Positions 10,773-20,367 of a DNA stretch of 64,000 bases are shown here, piece by piece (the first letter of the stretch is position 1; the number at the start of each line of letters is the position of its first letter). The position numbers and the translations under genes were made by a program. The stretch is from Tupaia tana (taxonomy: Eukaryota; Chordata; Mammalia; Scandentia; Tupaiidae). Location: the NCBI GenBank assembly GCA_026018925.1, contig JAKSZU010000012.1, positions 42,943,218 to 43,007,217 of the forward strand, read 5' to 3'. The notes beneath the pieces were generated by a model that was given only the letters and a program-made list of their open reading frames with translations, was not told the DNA's origin and did no database searches.

Positions 10773-11798
10773 TTAGTAATCAGGATGACTTAGCTCATGG
10801 TAGTTGGCACATGTGTAATTACAATTTGCATTCCAGTTATTTAAACTGAGATTTTTTTTTAATTATGTAGTTTTTTTCATTATCTAAATTTTTTTTTTCA
10901 GAGGTTTTTGCTATAGGGCACGTGCGCTTGCCAGAAAGATAGAGACAGACAAGAGAGATAGAAAGTGAGAAATCACCCCCAGGGGGGATAGCCACGCTGC
11001 AATCCCTTCTCCTCCATTCTCCTTTTGGGATCTTGGGCACGCATGCACACGCGCCTGGCGTGAGTTTAAGCCACCAGGTCTGGGACTCGAACTGAGGCTG
11101 ACTACGTGGGAGTCCAGCGACATAGCCATTACACCAACTGTTGGTCTCTGAGATGTTTTTGATCAGGTTGTACATACTGGGAGTAGAAAATCTCTTTCCC
11201 CAAGAAATAAGAAAAAGAGAATCTTTGGAGGATGGCCTCCAAAAGAGGACGGCCTCCAAACGCTTTCTCCAGATTTTGGTGATTTCCCCAGTTCTTCCAT
11301 AATTCCTCAATGCCCTGGCCATTTTCTGGTAAGTCATGGTCTTGCAGTTGCCTTTTCTTTTCCTCCAAAGTTTAGCAAGATTTTCTTTGTTTTTCAATAC
11401 AAACTGGAAGATGCCTGTGGTTCTATCTACCCACTGAATACAAGATACCATCTCGGGATTACACGGGGATTCATGAAGGTATTCAGTCAGTGCTTCTTCC
11501 TGCCTTTCCTCCCTTTTGCTGGAAAAGAGCAGGTGGTACCAACTGGTTTTGTTACATTCTGAAGAGATTGGTGAGTTATTTCCTTCAAAATAGATGTCTG
11601 CAGCACTGTTTATTATGGTTCTCCAATTATAGAAATGTTCCTCTGGAGACAGCTGGAATTTCCTCTGACATGAAGATAATGGTTGATGAAAGCCAGGTGA
11701 TTTTTGTAATCTGGCGAGTACTGAAGGTCTCCAGTTGAATGTTGCCTCAGTACCTCTAAGGCATCTTGACCCAGCTTGTCTTGTTCAACACGAGTCAT
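10773..11798 (-). pseudogene. SPIC: SPIC processed pseudogene (ETS-family factor Spi-C)
   Basis: Retrocopy of the ETS-domain transcription factor Spi-C. The start is at 11798-11796 ([31 protein letters not shown]), the ETS-domain part runs about 11451-11160 ([35 protein letters not shown], then [12 protein letters not shown]), and the C-terminus is at 10855-10773 ([19 protein letters not shown], stop TAA 10775-10773). Exon-derived parts join with no introns. It is broken by a frameshift after the first 50 or so codons, another after GEITKI, and a type L SINE inserted after QPDQKHL. I see no clear poly(A) tail; the 3' side meets another SINE at 10672. Confidence 0.92.
10861..11147 (-). repeat. 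SINE type L in the SPIC pseudogene
   Basis: Flanked by CTGAGAT(G)TTTTT direct repeats at 10846 and 11148, made from the SPIC coding sequence. Confidence 0.9.
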
Positions 11799-11934
11799 GC
11801 TTCAGTAACAAATTGATGACTCTGTCCATCAGAGCCCAGACTAGCATATTGTTGTACAAGGCAGAAATAACCTTCTCCTCCACCAAAGCCCTGCCTGTAT
11901 CACTCTTACCTGATAACCTGCCATTTTCCTAAAA

Positions 11935-12123
11935 TTTTTTTTATAATTATTTATTTTATTTTATTTATTCATTCACTTATTTTTTAGTTTGACCAGAGAG
12001 ACAGAGGGTGAGAGTGAGAGAGAGAGTAAATGAGAAAGCAAGCCACCAGATTCAGGACTTGAACCCTGGTCAGTCATGTGGGAGTGTCCAGCGCCTTAAC
12101 CACCGCACCACCTGCTGGTCCCC
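11935..12123 (-). repeat. SINE type S
   Basis: Minus-strand S copy ending CCACCTGCTGGTCCCCCC. Confidence 0.86.
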
Positions 12124-12146
12124 CCTAAAAATATTTTTTAAAACAT

Positions 12147-12348
12147 ACAAAAGGAGGGCCAGCAGGTGGTGTGTGGTTAAGGCACTTAAGGCACTGGACT
12201 CCCACATGGCTGACCATGGTTCGAGTCCCAGACCTGGTGGCTTGCTTTCTCACTCTCTCTTTCCCTCTCTCTCTCTCTTGCTCTCTCTCTGGTCAAATTG
12301 AAGAAAAATAATAAATAAATAAAACTAATAATTATTTTTTAAAAAATA
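12147..12348 (+). repeat. SINE type S
   Basis: Contains a short direct duplication TTAAGGCAC(T) in the D-arm-like part of the head. Confidence 0.84.
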
Positions 12349-12356
12349 CATACAAG

Positions 12357-12615
12357 AGGGCCAGTCTGTGGCATGGTGGCTGAGGCAGCTGGATCCCAAA
12401 CTCACGGCCAAACTCACAGTTCAAGTCCTGGACCTGGTGGCTTGAAAACAAACCAGATACATGTGCATGCATGTACAAAACCTTGAAAGGAGAAAGAAAT
12501 GGAGGAGAAGAGATTGCAGCATGACCATCCCCCATGGATGGTGCTCTCTCACTTTTCTCTCTCTGACAAGTGCGCATGCCCATTGGCAAATTTAAAGAGA
12601 GAGAGAGAGAAAGCA
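12357..12615 (+). repeat. SINE type P
   Basis: Good P copy: GAGGCAGCTGGATCCC head, GGTGCTCTCTCACTT body and GCATGCCCATTGGCAAATTTAAA tail. Confidence 0.78.
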
Positions 12616-13077
12616 GGGAAAATATGTGTGATATAATCTTGTTTTACTAAAACAAAGAAAAAATAAATAGCTATGCATAGATCAAAAACAAACGTTTGCT
12701 AGGGCAGTTTGTGGTGTGGTGGTGAAGGTGGCTAGATCTCACCTAAACGACTGCATGGGTTAGGTCCTAGCCCTGGCAGCTTGGAAAACATGCCAGGTGC
12801 ATGTGCATACTTGCCCAAAATCTGTAGAAGAGAATGGAGAAGGGATTTTTCAGTGTGGCCATCCCCCTAAGAGGTCCTTTTTTTTTTTTTTTAACTGGAC
12901 ACTCATTTAATGAGGGTTCTCCTCCACTCCCCCAATATCCTGTCCCCACTCCAAACAAGTCATTAAACAATAATTAATGTATTCACTTCATTAGAAAATT
13001 AGGTAAACCTCAGGTAATAAATCCAAGGCCAAAATAATTTTGCAGAATGAGAATGTGTTCAAGAAACCAGTTATAGG

Positions 13078-13345
13078 GAACCAGCAGTTAGCGTAATGGC
13101 TATGTCACTGGACTCCCACGTAGTTGACTGCGGTTCGCGTCTCGGACCCGGTGGCTTACAACTCACGCCAGACGCGTGTGCGTGCGTGCCCAAGATCCCG
13201 AGAGGAGAATGGAGGAAAAGGGATTGCGGCGTGACCATCCCCCCGGGGGGTGATTTCTCGCTTTCTGTCTCTATGTCTCTCTCTGTCTGGCTGGCGAGCG
13301 CACGCGCCCTATAGCGAAAAACCTCTCCAAAAACAAACAAACAAA
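13078..13345 (+). repeat. SINE type L, GGGAACC subfamily
   Basis: Near-intact copy in the MRPS33 3' UTR, flanked by AAGAAACCAGTTATAG repeats at about 13062 and 13352. Confidence 0.93.
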
Positions 13346-13368
13346 CAAAAAAAGAAACCAGTTATAGG

Positions 13369-13536
13369 GGCTGGCAAGCGGCATGGTGGTTGAAGGCGCT
13401 GGATTCCCACATGGCTGACCATGGTTCAGGTTCAGAACCTGGCGGCTTGCTTTCTCCCTTCCCCTCTCTCTCTTTTCTCTCTGGTCAAATTACAAAATAA
13501 TAATAAAAAATGTAAATAAATAATTAAAAAAAAAAG
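13369..13536 (+). repeat. SINE type S
   Basis: Inserted at the same site as the previous L copy: the GAAA(C/T)CAGTTATA motif recurs a third time at 13537. Confidence 0.88.
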
Positions 13537-13767
13537 AAATCAGTTATAATTTAACTGGATGAGACTTCAACACAGAGACGACCGTGCTTCTCCATACAGC
13601 CTTCATTTAGGAAGAGGCCATTCCTCCAACATGTGAAGAACCACAAATACACCTTCTTCTCAGTCACCAAGAAAGAAATGCCCTCTCTTGATGGGCCGAC
13701 ACTATTTCGTTTTTGTTGCTCTTTTCCCTTCTCCTTTCCATGGTTTCCCCTTTCCACAAAGCTTCTT

Positions 13768-13793
13768 TTTTTAAAATTATTTTATTTAGCTAT

Positions 13794-13836
<43 letters not shown>

Positions 13837-13976
13837 TTTTATTTAACCAGAGAGGGACAGAGCATGAGAGCAAGAGAGAGGAAAGTGAGAAAGCAAGCCA
13901 TCAGGTCCGGGACTCGAACTGTGGTCAACCATGTGGGAGTCCAGCGCCCTTAACCACCACGCCACCTGCCAGCCCC
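13768..13976 (-). repeat. SINE type S in the MRPS33 pseudogene
   Basis: Carries a (TTTA)n expansion of about 60 bases in its tail (13785-13845). Confidence 0.92.
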
Positions 13977-14399
13977 TCCACAAAGCTTCTTCAAACACAT
14001 TTGCTCATCCCTTAAAATCTTAATGCTCATCTCTGTAGAGACCGAGAAAATGAAGTGTCCCCAAGAGTGCAAAATAGGTGTTGTGATTTGGATACCAATC
14101 TTAAGTCTCCTTCCTCTCGGCCAAAGGCTGTTGACTATCACCACTTTCACGGATTAGAATCAGTAGGCCTGGCAACTTCCCCAAACAGCCAGGCACTCAG
14201 ACGACTCATGTGCAAGGCATATTCTGGAAGTGAAGACATTTCTTGAGCAGCAAAGAACAAGAGTCCTTCTGGCCCCGACCTTCCTTACCTACACGCCCCA
14301 CTCCCAGAAGTTCCCAGGAGGTACTTTCTCATTCTCTGTCTCGCTCTCCCTGGTGAACACACATGCCCTATTGCAATTTAATAACAATAATAATAGGTC

Positions 14400-14849
14400 C
14401 CTTGCTGCAGCTATGGGAGTGAGAGTAGGAGTACCAAGAGTATGGGATCAGAGGAGATGCCCTGGACTCTTTCAAGAAAATGACAGATAAACCAGACATG
14501 GGAGGAACTGCTAACTTAAATAAGGCCAAGCTGAAGCAAACAGAGACACAGAAGAACACCCTGTTGACCAAAGAGACCACTGAGCAGGGGAAGCAGAGTG
14601 AAATTTCCTAAGCGCCTGGAGGATTCCCCACCTTATTATCTTCGAGCCCTCAGTCATGATATGGAGGAGGAGCCATCTGCAAGACAGACACGAGCCACAA
14701 ACTGCATTGTGGCTCTCCCCTAGGACCTCCACGCCAATGTCATTGACCTATGGGGCTCACCCTTATCAGATGCCCAAATTCTCTGGTGTGCCATGGGTAT
14801 TATAGAAATTTTTTTTACAATTAATGAAAATAAAACGTACCTCATGGCA
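14400..14849 (+). pseudogene. TMSB10: TMSB10 processed retrocopy with short intact frame
   Basis: Retrocopy of thymosin beta-10, a small actin-monomer-binding peptide. The frame 14480-14611 encodes 43 residues (MTDKPDMGGTANLNKAKLKQ ... QGKQSEIS); the family protein has 44, and one Glu of ETQEKNT is missing here. The 3' UTR is kept almost whole (GGAGGATTCCCCACC ... GGTATTATAGAAATTTT) with AATAAA at 14829-14834. The actin-binding LKKTETQ motif is altered to LKQTETQ. The A-rich tail appears displaced to about 16289-16315 by a block of SINEs (see the repeat of GTACCTCATGGCA). Probably untranscribed. Confidence 0.92.
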
Positions 14850-14940
14850 TAAGTAAATCAAGTTGAATTATTTTATTGAACTTTATTAATAATTATTTTT
14901 ATTTAACTTTTATTTATTTTTAATCTGACCAGAGAGGAAC

Positions 14941-14971
<31 letters not shown>

Positions 14972-15263
14972 AAGTTAAGAAAGCAAGCCACAGGGCCAGC
15001 AGGTGGCATGGTGGTTAAGGCGCTGGATTCTCCCACATGGCTGGCCATGGTTCAAGTCCCGGACCTGGTGGCTTGCTTTCTCACTTTCCCTTTCTCTCTC
15101 TTTGTGTGTCTCTCTCTGGTTGAATTAAAATAAATGAATGAATACATAAAATAAGTAACTCTTTAAAAAAAAAGAAAAAAGAAAGAAAACCGCCAGATCT
15201 GGACTCAAACCGCAGCCAGCTATGTGGGAGTCCAGTGCCTTTAACCATTACGCCACTTGTTGG
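14850..15263 (-). repeat. SINE type S split by another S
   Basis: Tail and body at 14863-14990, box B and head at 15190-15263. Confidence 0.82.
14991..15188 (+). repeat. SINE type S nested in a SINE
   Basis: Starts AGGGCCAGCAGGTGGCATGG and ends in AAAGAAAGAAAA inside the minus-strand host. Confidence 0.87.
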
Positions 15264-15500
15264 TTATTCATTCATTCATTCATTCATTCATTCATTCATT
15301 CATTTTATTTATATTTGGCCAGAGAGGGATAGGGGAGAGAGAGAGAGACAGAGGGAAAGTAAGCTTATATTTGGCCAGAGAGGGATAGGGGAGAGAGAGA
15401 GAGAGACAGAGGGAAAGTAAGCTGCCAGGTCCAGGATTCAAACCATGATCTGCCACGTGGGAGTCCAGTGCCCTTAACCACCACGCCACCTGCTGGCCCA
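15264..15500 (-). repeat. SINE type S with a 54-base tandem duplication
   Basis: A (TTCA)n tail, then a 54-base unit starting ATATTTGGCC at 15311 repeated at 15365, then box B and head to 15500. Confidence 0.88.
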
Positions 15501-15518
15501 AAATTAAATAATAATAAT

Positions 15519-15783
15519 TTTTTTTTTTTTTTGAGAGGTTTTCGCTATAGGGCGCGTGCACTCGCCAGACAGAGAGAGTGAGACAGAGAAACAGAAAGCG
15601 AGAAATCACCCCCCAGGGGGGATGGCCACGCTGCAATCCCTTCTCCTCCGTTTTCCTCTCAGGATCTTGGGCACGCACGCACACGCGCCCGGCGTGAGTT
15701 TTAAGCCACCTGGTCCAGGACACGAACCGCAGTCAACTACGTGGGAGTCCAGCGACATAGCCATTACACTAATTGCTGGTCCC
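15519..15783 (-). repeat. SINE type L
   Basis: Full-length copy inserted in A/T-rich sequence between AATAATAAT-like motifs. Confidence 0.9.
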
Positions 15784-15806
15784 TAAATAATTATTTTTTA
15801 AAAAAA

Positions 15807-16275
15807 GGGACTGGCAGGTGGCGTGGTTGTTAAGAGCGCAGGACTCCCATATGGCTGACCACGGTTTGAGTCCCAGACCTGGCAGCTTGCTTTCTCACTT
15901 TCTCTCTCTCGCTCTTGCTCTCACTCTGTCTCCCTCTGGTCAAATTAAAATAAGTAAATAAATAGGGACCAGCAGTTAGCGTAATGGCTATGTCGCTGGA
16001 CTCCCACGTAGTCGACTGCGGTTCGAGTCCCGGACCCGGCGGCTTAAACTCACGCCGGGCGTGTGTGCGTGCGTGCCCAAGATCCCGAGAGGAGAATGGA
16101 GAAGGGATTGCGGCGTGGCCATCCCCCCTGGGGGGTGATTTCCTGCTTTCTATCTCTCTGTCTCTCTCTGTCTGTCTGGCGAGCGCACGCGCCCTATAGC
16201 AAAAAAAACCTCTCAAAAAAAAAAAAAAAGTAAATAAATAAAGTCAAATAAAATAATTCTTTTATAAAAAGAAAA
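15807..16275 (+). repeat. SINE type S split by an L
   Basis: Head to tail at 15807-15964, tail remainder at 16232-16275. Confidence 0.85.
15965..16231 (+). repeat. SINE type L, GGGACC subfamily, nested in a SINE
   Basis: Near-intact copy flanked by AAGTAAATAAATA repeats from the host tail. It has GGTTCGAGTCC box B and the TTTCCTGCTTTCTATC marker. Confidence 0.93.
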
Positions 16276-16315
16276 GTACCTCATGGCAAAATAATAATAA
16301 TGATGATAAAAAAAA

Positions 16316-16899
16316 TATTGGGAAAGTAGGTGATTTCAAAGTTATTTTCTATTTCATTTTCTAAGATTCTACATTGGGCATTTTCTGTATTTATGATAGA
16401 GCACCCTTGCACACAAGCATGAGAGACAGAGAAAGGAGCACCCTCCACAAGGTCTGCTTAGACCACTATCCCCTTCCTCCAGGCCTCCAGTCGAGCAGAT
16501 CCTGGGCACCCATGCTTGTGCTGTGTTTCAGGCTGGTGGGAGTGGGGATTTCAACTGCAAACGGCATGCAAGACCCAGCTTCTCTTGAGCAGTGCATTAC
16601 CACTATAGCACAGAGCCAACCCTTAGTATGGCATTCAAACAAACAGGTAAGGGGAGGTTCAATGATCCAACGAGGAGGATTGTCCCATGGGTGACACCCT
16701 GGACAGGAATCCCCTCTAACACTCTGGGCAATTCCTGTGCCACCTACAAAGATGGGGAGCTCATTCCCCCACCCGGGGACTGCCCACTACGCTCAGATTG
16801 CTGGGAGTCTCTCCCTGCCAAGGAGTAAGTCCTAAAGGTTCCCTGCCTGGGTTGTCTCTCTGAGCCCAGGGGCCAAGCTGTCCCCACCACTCTCCCTTC
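16316..16899. other. Unassigned intergenic sequence with an old SINE-like remnant
   Basis: 16378-16620 looks like a very old minus-strand tRNA-type SINE (ATAGAGCACCCTTGCACAC ... CACTATAGCACAGAGCC), too decayed to assign. The rest shows nothing I recognise. Confidence 0.4.
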
Positions 16900-17055
16900 C
16901 CTGAATAGGGCCTAGAATAGGGGAGCTGGTCCATACCCGACATCAGCTTCCTGGTGGCCACATGTGGACTCTCTATGTGAGCTACCAAAACCCTGGGTGT
17001 CCCCCGGCCCCGGGTTCCCTGTCTATAAAAGGCTCTGGCCCAAGCTGTTCTGGCC
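16900..17055 (+). promoter_or_regulatory. Relic muscle-actin promoter with TATA box
   Basis: TATAAAAGGCTCTGG at 17024-17038 closely matches the TATA region of alpha-skeletal actin as I recall it (ATAAAAGGCTCCGG). CCTGAATAGG at 16900-16909 is a one-mismatch SRF (CArG) box, and an E-box CACATGTG is at about 16960. The distance to the actin start codon (about 820 bases) is like the 5' intron of muscle actin genes. Function is unlikely today because the gene downstream is broken. Confidence 0.5.
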
Positions 17056-17876
17056 CATGTCCAAACAGGGAGCTTGCAAGGTCTATGGAGGGGGCTATAC
17101 CGAGTCCTGTGGAGCCAGCAGGTATAAACCCCTCAGCATCTGACCTGAGCTCCAGGTCTCGTTTCCCCACTTGGCCTGGACTCCTCTCCTGGTCTGTAGA
17201 GTGGGTGCTGGGCAGTGAGCCTGAGAAGGCTGCACAGTGAGGGTGGGGAGACAAAGGACAGGGCCAGCCTCTAGAAGCCCACCCTGTGGCTCTCACTGGG
17301 GAAAACTGGGCCTCTCAACATGCATGGGGGGTGGGTGGGTAGGAGACTGTGGTAGTCTCAAGAAGGACCCAATGCCCAAATGAGGGAGGTTCAAGAAGGG
17401 GACAGAGGGAGGAGTTGTACTGATGTGCTGGGTGACCTTGAGAATGTCCTCTTTCCTACCTGGGCCTTAGTGTCTCCATCTACAAAAGGGAGGAGTTCAT
17501 GCAGAGCCCATTGGTGGAAAGCAGGGTAGGGGGCAGCCTCACCAGAAGAAAGGGCCTGGTTGGGAAACTAAGCGAGCAGTGGTGGGGCAGAGGCAGAGAG
17601 GGGGCCCTGGCTCCTGGAGGGGGTATGCTCTTCCTGAGGGCGCAGCTGTTGCCTGGAGCAGGTTCTCCAGGGGGCGGGCCCAGACACAGCTGTCAGAGTG
17701 GAGTGGAGCCACAAGGGAGTACTGTGCAGGGAACATAGAGAGGGGCCTGCTATTTTCTGGGCAGGCACAGCTGTTCCTGCCTTGGGCAAGGTCAGGCAGC
17801 CCCAGGAGGGACATTGAGCTGTGGGCTGGAGAGGCCAATCCCCTCCCAATACCAAGGGTGGTTAACCCATTCCAGC

Positions 17877-18621
17877 ATGTGACAAGGACGAGATTACTGC
17901 AGACCATGGCTGACTTGGTGAAGGCAGGCTTTGGGGCCACCTTTCCCTCCATAGTAGGCCGTCCTCAGCCTCACCCCTGCCCTGCCGTGACAGGGTATCC
18001 AGTTCCCTCTGCCTTTTGAGATCCTAGTCTAGACTCCTAACTTGTCATTGGTGTCCTCTCTCCACCTCTGGATCTCTGACCAACCCAGAGCCTGCCCTGG
18101 GACCCAGGCCTGTCACCAAGCCCCATATTCGTCTAGCCACAAAGCCCACCTTCCCACCTTTCCCCTCCCTTTGTATCCAACAGTTAGGATAAAGGGCCGC
18201 CCCAGGTGTTGCTGTACTCAACACCACCCAGGCCTGAGGCTGGTCAGGCATGGTGCTGGACTCGGGGGTTGGTACGTTCATGACATGCCTGACTACAAGG
18301 GCCCTGTGCTACCCCATGCCATCCTACTCTGCACCTGGCAGGAGACCCTACTGACTACCTCGTGAAGGTCCTCACTGAGCACAGCCTCTCCTTTGTCACC
18401 ATTGGTGAAGGACACAGGATGGAAGGGCCTGGCTATTCCCTTCCATCCTGTGTCCTATTCACCTTCCCATAATTAAGGTCTCACAGCAGACTACAAAAGC
18501 CCCCAAACAGGTTTACAGGTTCACCTGTAGACCAGCTTTGTCCTGTCTGGGGAACCACCTTGTGCCCTAGCATGCCAGACAGATGCAGATCACCACCCTA
18601 GCCCCAGCACCGTGAAGAAGG
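17877..18621 (+). pseudogene. Muscle-type actin pseudogene, intron-retaining
   Basis: Three actin exon remnants lie in order. First, 17877-17992: ATGTGACAAGGACGAGATTAC (the MCDxDE start of muscle actins), a LVKAGF-like stretch, then FPSIVGRP, ending at a GT donor. Second, 18248-18404 (157 nt; the actin exon for codons 151-204 is about 162): preceded by AG, reads VLDSG, then frameshifted ...LPHAIL..., TDYLVKVLTE and SFVTI, ending at a GT donor. Third, about 18511-18621: NVLSGGTT-like, then RMQ-ITALAPST-like, ending at GT. The boundaries coincide with known actin introns (after codons about 41, 150, 204 and 327). The exon for codons 42-150 and most of the one after codon 204 are deleted, and many frameshifts exist. 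It is therefore a duplicated gene relic, not a processed copy. Confidence 0.8.
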
Positions 18622-18790
18622 GTAGCTTCCGGGGCAGACAGTTCTTCCTCAGGATGAAGAAACTGGGTCCTTCCCCCACCATAGAGCAGGGCTGCTTAGG
18701 GAGGGCAGGGACAGGGGTGGGAAGGACTTCACTGTGAAATGGGATAACACTGGGTTTATTTTAAATTTAAAAAGAAAAAAAGTTAATTTG
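18622..18790. other. Unassigned sequence after the actin relic
   Basis: GGTAGCTTCC... may be the start of the last actin intron; I could not find the final actin exon before the next SINE. Confidence 0.4.
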
Positions 18791-18791
18791 G

Positions 18792-18955
18792 GGCCAGCAG
18801 GTGGTGCAATGGTTAGGGTGCTGGACTCACACATGACTGACCACAGTTCAAGTCCTGGACCTGGTTGCTTGTTTTCTCACTTTCCCTTTCTCTCTCTCTG
18901 GTTAAATTAAAAATAATAGTAATAATAACAAATAGTGTTATATAAATAGTTTTTT
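18792..18955 (+). repeat. SINE type S
   Basis: GGGGCCAGCAGGTGGTGCAATGG head, short CT body, AATAATAGTAATAAT tail. Confidence 0.85.
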
Positions 18956-19188
18956 TAAGAGGATTTTGCTATAGGGTGCATGCGCTTGCCAGACAGAGAC
19001 AGAAAGCAAGAAATCACCCCCCGGGGGGATGGCCACGCCGCAATCCCTTCTCTTCCATCCTCCTCTCGGGATCCTGGGCACACACGCACACGCGCCCAGC
19101 GTGTTTTAAGCCACCGAGTCCAGGACGCGAACCGCGGTTGATTACGTGGGAGTCCAGTGACATAGCCATTACGCTAACTGCTGGTCCC
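18956..19188 (-). repeat. SINE type L
   Basis: Minus-strand copy seemingly inserted in the A-rich tail of the preceding S (AATAATTCT resumes after it). Confidence 0.87.
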
Positions 19189-19197
19189 CCAATAATT

Positions 19198-19450
19198 CTT
19201 TTTTTTTTTTTTGGAAAGGTTTTTGCTATAGGGCACGTTCGCTTGCCAGAAAGTCAGAGACAGAAAATGAGAAATCACCACCCCAGGGGAGGATGGCCAC
19301 ACCATAATCCCTTTTCCTTCATTCTCCTCTTGGGATCTTAGGCACATACGCACACACACAGCCTAAGTTTAAGCCACCAGGTCCGGGACTTGAACTGCGG
19401 TCTACTACATGGGAGTCCAGCGACATAGCCATTACACCAACTGCTGGTCC
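19198..19450 (-). repeat. SINE type L
   Basis: Ends CCAACTGCTGGTCCC exactly where the RPL23A retrocopy loses its stop codon. Confidence 0.88.
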
Positions 19451-19452
19451 CA

Positions 19453-19912
19453 GATGATCCCAATTTTGTTGGCAACATCCAAAGCATCATAATCAGGAGC
19501 CAGTCACACATAGGCCTTCTTCTCTCCATCAGGCCTGATTAGAGTGTTGACCTTGGCCACGTCTATATCACAGCTTCTTCACAGCCTGTGTGATCTGGTG
19601 CTTGTTGGCCTTGACAGCCACAATGAACACAAGTGTGTTGTCTTCTATCTTCTTCATGACAAACTTGGAGGTCAGGGGGAACTTGATGATGGCATAGTGG
19701 TCGAGCCCGTTTCTCCTGGGGGCACTCTTCCGAGAATATTTGGGCTGCCTCCTCAGTGGAAGAGTCTTGGGCCCCAGGAAGGTGGGTGATGTATGGATCT
19801 TTTTTTTGTGGCTGTGGACGCCTTTCAGCACTACCTTCTTGGCCCTCAAAGCCTTTGCTTTAGCTTCAGCTTTTGAAGGGGCAGGAGCTTCCTTCTTTGC
19901 TTTCAGCGCCAT
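19453..19912 (-). pseudogene. RPL23A: RPL23A processed pseudogene, 3'-truncated
   Basis: Retrocopy of ribosomal protein L23a (uL23). ATG at 19912-19910: [20 protein letters not shown] ... [19 protein letters not shown] ... [15 protein letters not shown], then a small deletion brings a stop. The remainder (DVAKVNTLIRPDGEKKAYV, a stop where the family has Arg, then APDYDALDVANKIGII) is readable to 19453. The stop codon, 3' UTR and poly(A) tail are absent; a SINE abuts the last codon. Confidence 0.93.
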
Positions 19913-19931
19913 CTTGGTGAAAAGCAAAAAT

Positions 19932-20119
19932 TTTTAATAATTACTTTATTTAACATTAATTAATTAATTAATTAATTTTAATTTGACCACAGAGGGACAG
20001 AGAGAGAGAAAAAGAGAGAGAGAGGGAAAGTGAGAAAGCAAGCTGTCAGGTCTGGAACTCAAACTGTGGTCAGCCATGTAGTAGTCCAGCACCCTCAACA
20101 ATGATGCTACTTGCTGGCT
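19932..20119 (-). repeat. SINE type S
   Basis: Minus-strand copy with a (TTAA)n tail, next to the RPL23A 5' end. Confidence 0.85.
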
Positions 20120-20124
20120 CCCCC

Positions 20125-20177
<53 letters not shown>

Positions 20178-20278
20178 AGGAAAGTGAGAAAGCAAGCCAC
20201 CAGGTTGAGGACTTGAACTGTGGTTGGCCATGTGGGAGTGTCCAGCACCTTAACCACCATGCCACCTGCTGGTCCCCC
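20120..20278 (-). repeat. SINE type S, tail replaced by (GA)n
   Basis: Head and box B intact; the CT-rich body has become a 50-base (AG)n run at 20127-20170. Confidence 0.82.
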
Positions 20279-20367
20279 TTGAGTTTATCTGTAAATTCAA
20301 AGTAATATACTGTACTGCTTTTGGAATGGGGTTGTTGTAAGGATTAATTAAGATAATACAAGTCAAG

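Larger units (their letters stand above)
12877..14316 (-). pseudogene. MRPS33: MRPS33 processed pseudogene, split by three SINEs
   Basis: Retrocopy of mitochondrial ribosomal protein S33. The ATG is at 14239-14237 ([20 protein letters not shown], then EVARPTDSN). After an early stop and frameshifts the text continues with DWYPNHNTYFALLGTLHFLG and LYRDEH, and ends KGKPWKGEGKRATKTK with a stop at 13704-13702. A type S SINE splits the codons for KKLCGK, with TCCACAAAGCTTCTT duplicated at 13755 and 13977. The 3' UTR continues to about 12890 with an ATTAAA signal and a poly(A) tail (T's at 12879-12891), and itself carries two plus-strand SINEs. The copy landed in a type P SINE (flank GAGGTCCTTT / GAGGTACTTT). 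Confidence 0.9.
12698..14392 (+). repeat. SINE type P split by the MRPS33 retrocopy
   Basis: Head and central block at 12698-12876 stop after CCATCCCCCTAAGAGGTCC. The missing 3' part (TACTTTCTCATTCTCTGTC ... CACATGCCCTATTGC) resumes at about 14317-14392 on the far side of the MRPS33 retrocopy. Confidence 0.75.

Noticed and set aside
10837-11451. 204-codon frame with ETS domain as a functional SPIC gene
   Set aside because: The N-terminal part is in another frame, a second frameshift breaks the ETS domain and the frame ends inside a SINE.
13785-13845. Regular (TTTA)n and (TTCA)n arrays as CRISPR or tandem genes
   Set aside because: They are microsatellites grown from SINE tails; no spacers, wrong type of genome for CRISPR.
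15965-16035. tRNA-like heads of SINEs as possible tRNA genes
   Set aside because: Box B is perfect in many copies, but the stems do not pair as a working tRNA and each head continues into a SINE body.
17539-18019. Overlapping 137-146 codon frames near the actin relic
   Set aside because: They read across the actin relic intron and exon remnants in wrong frames.
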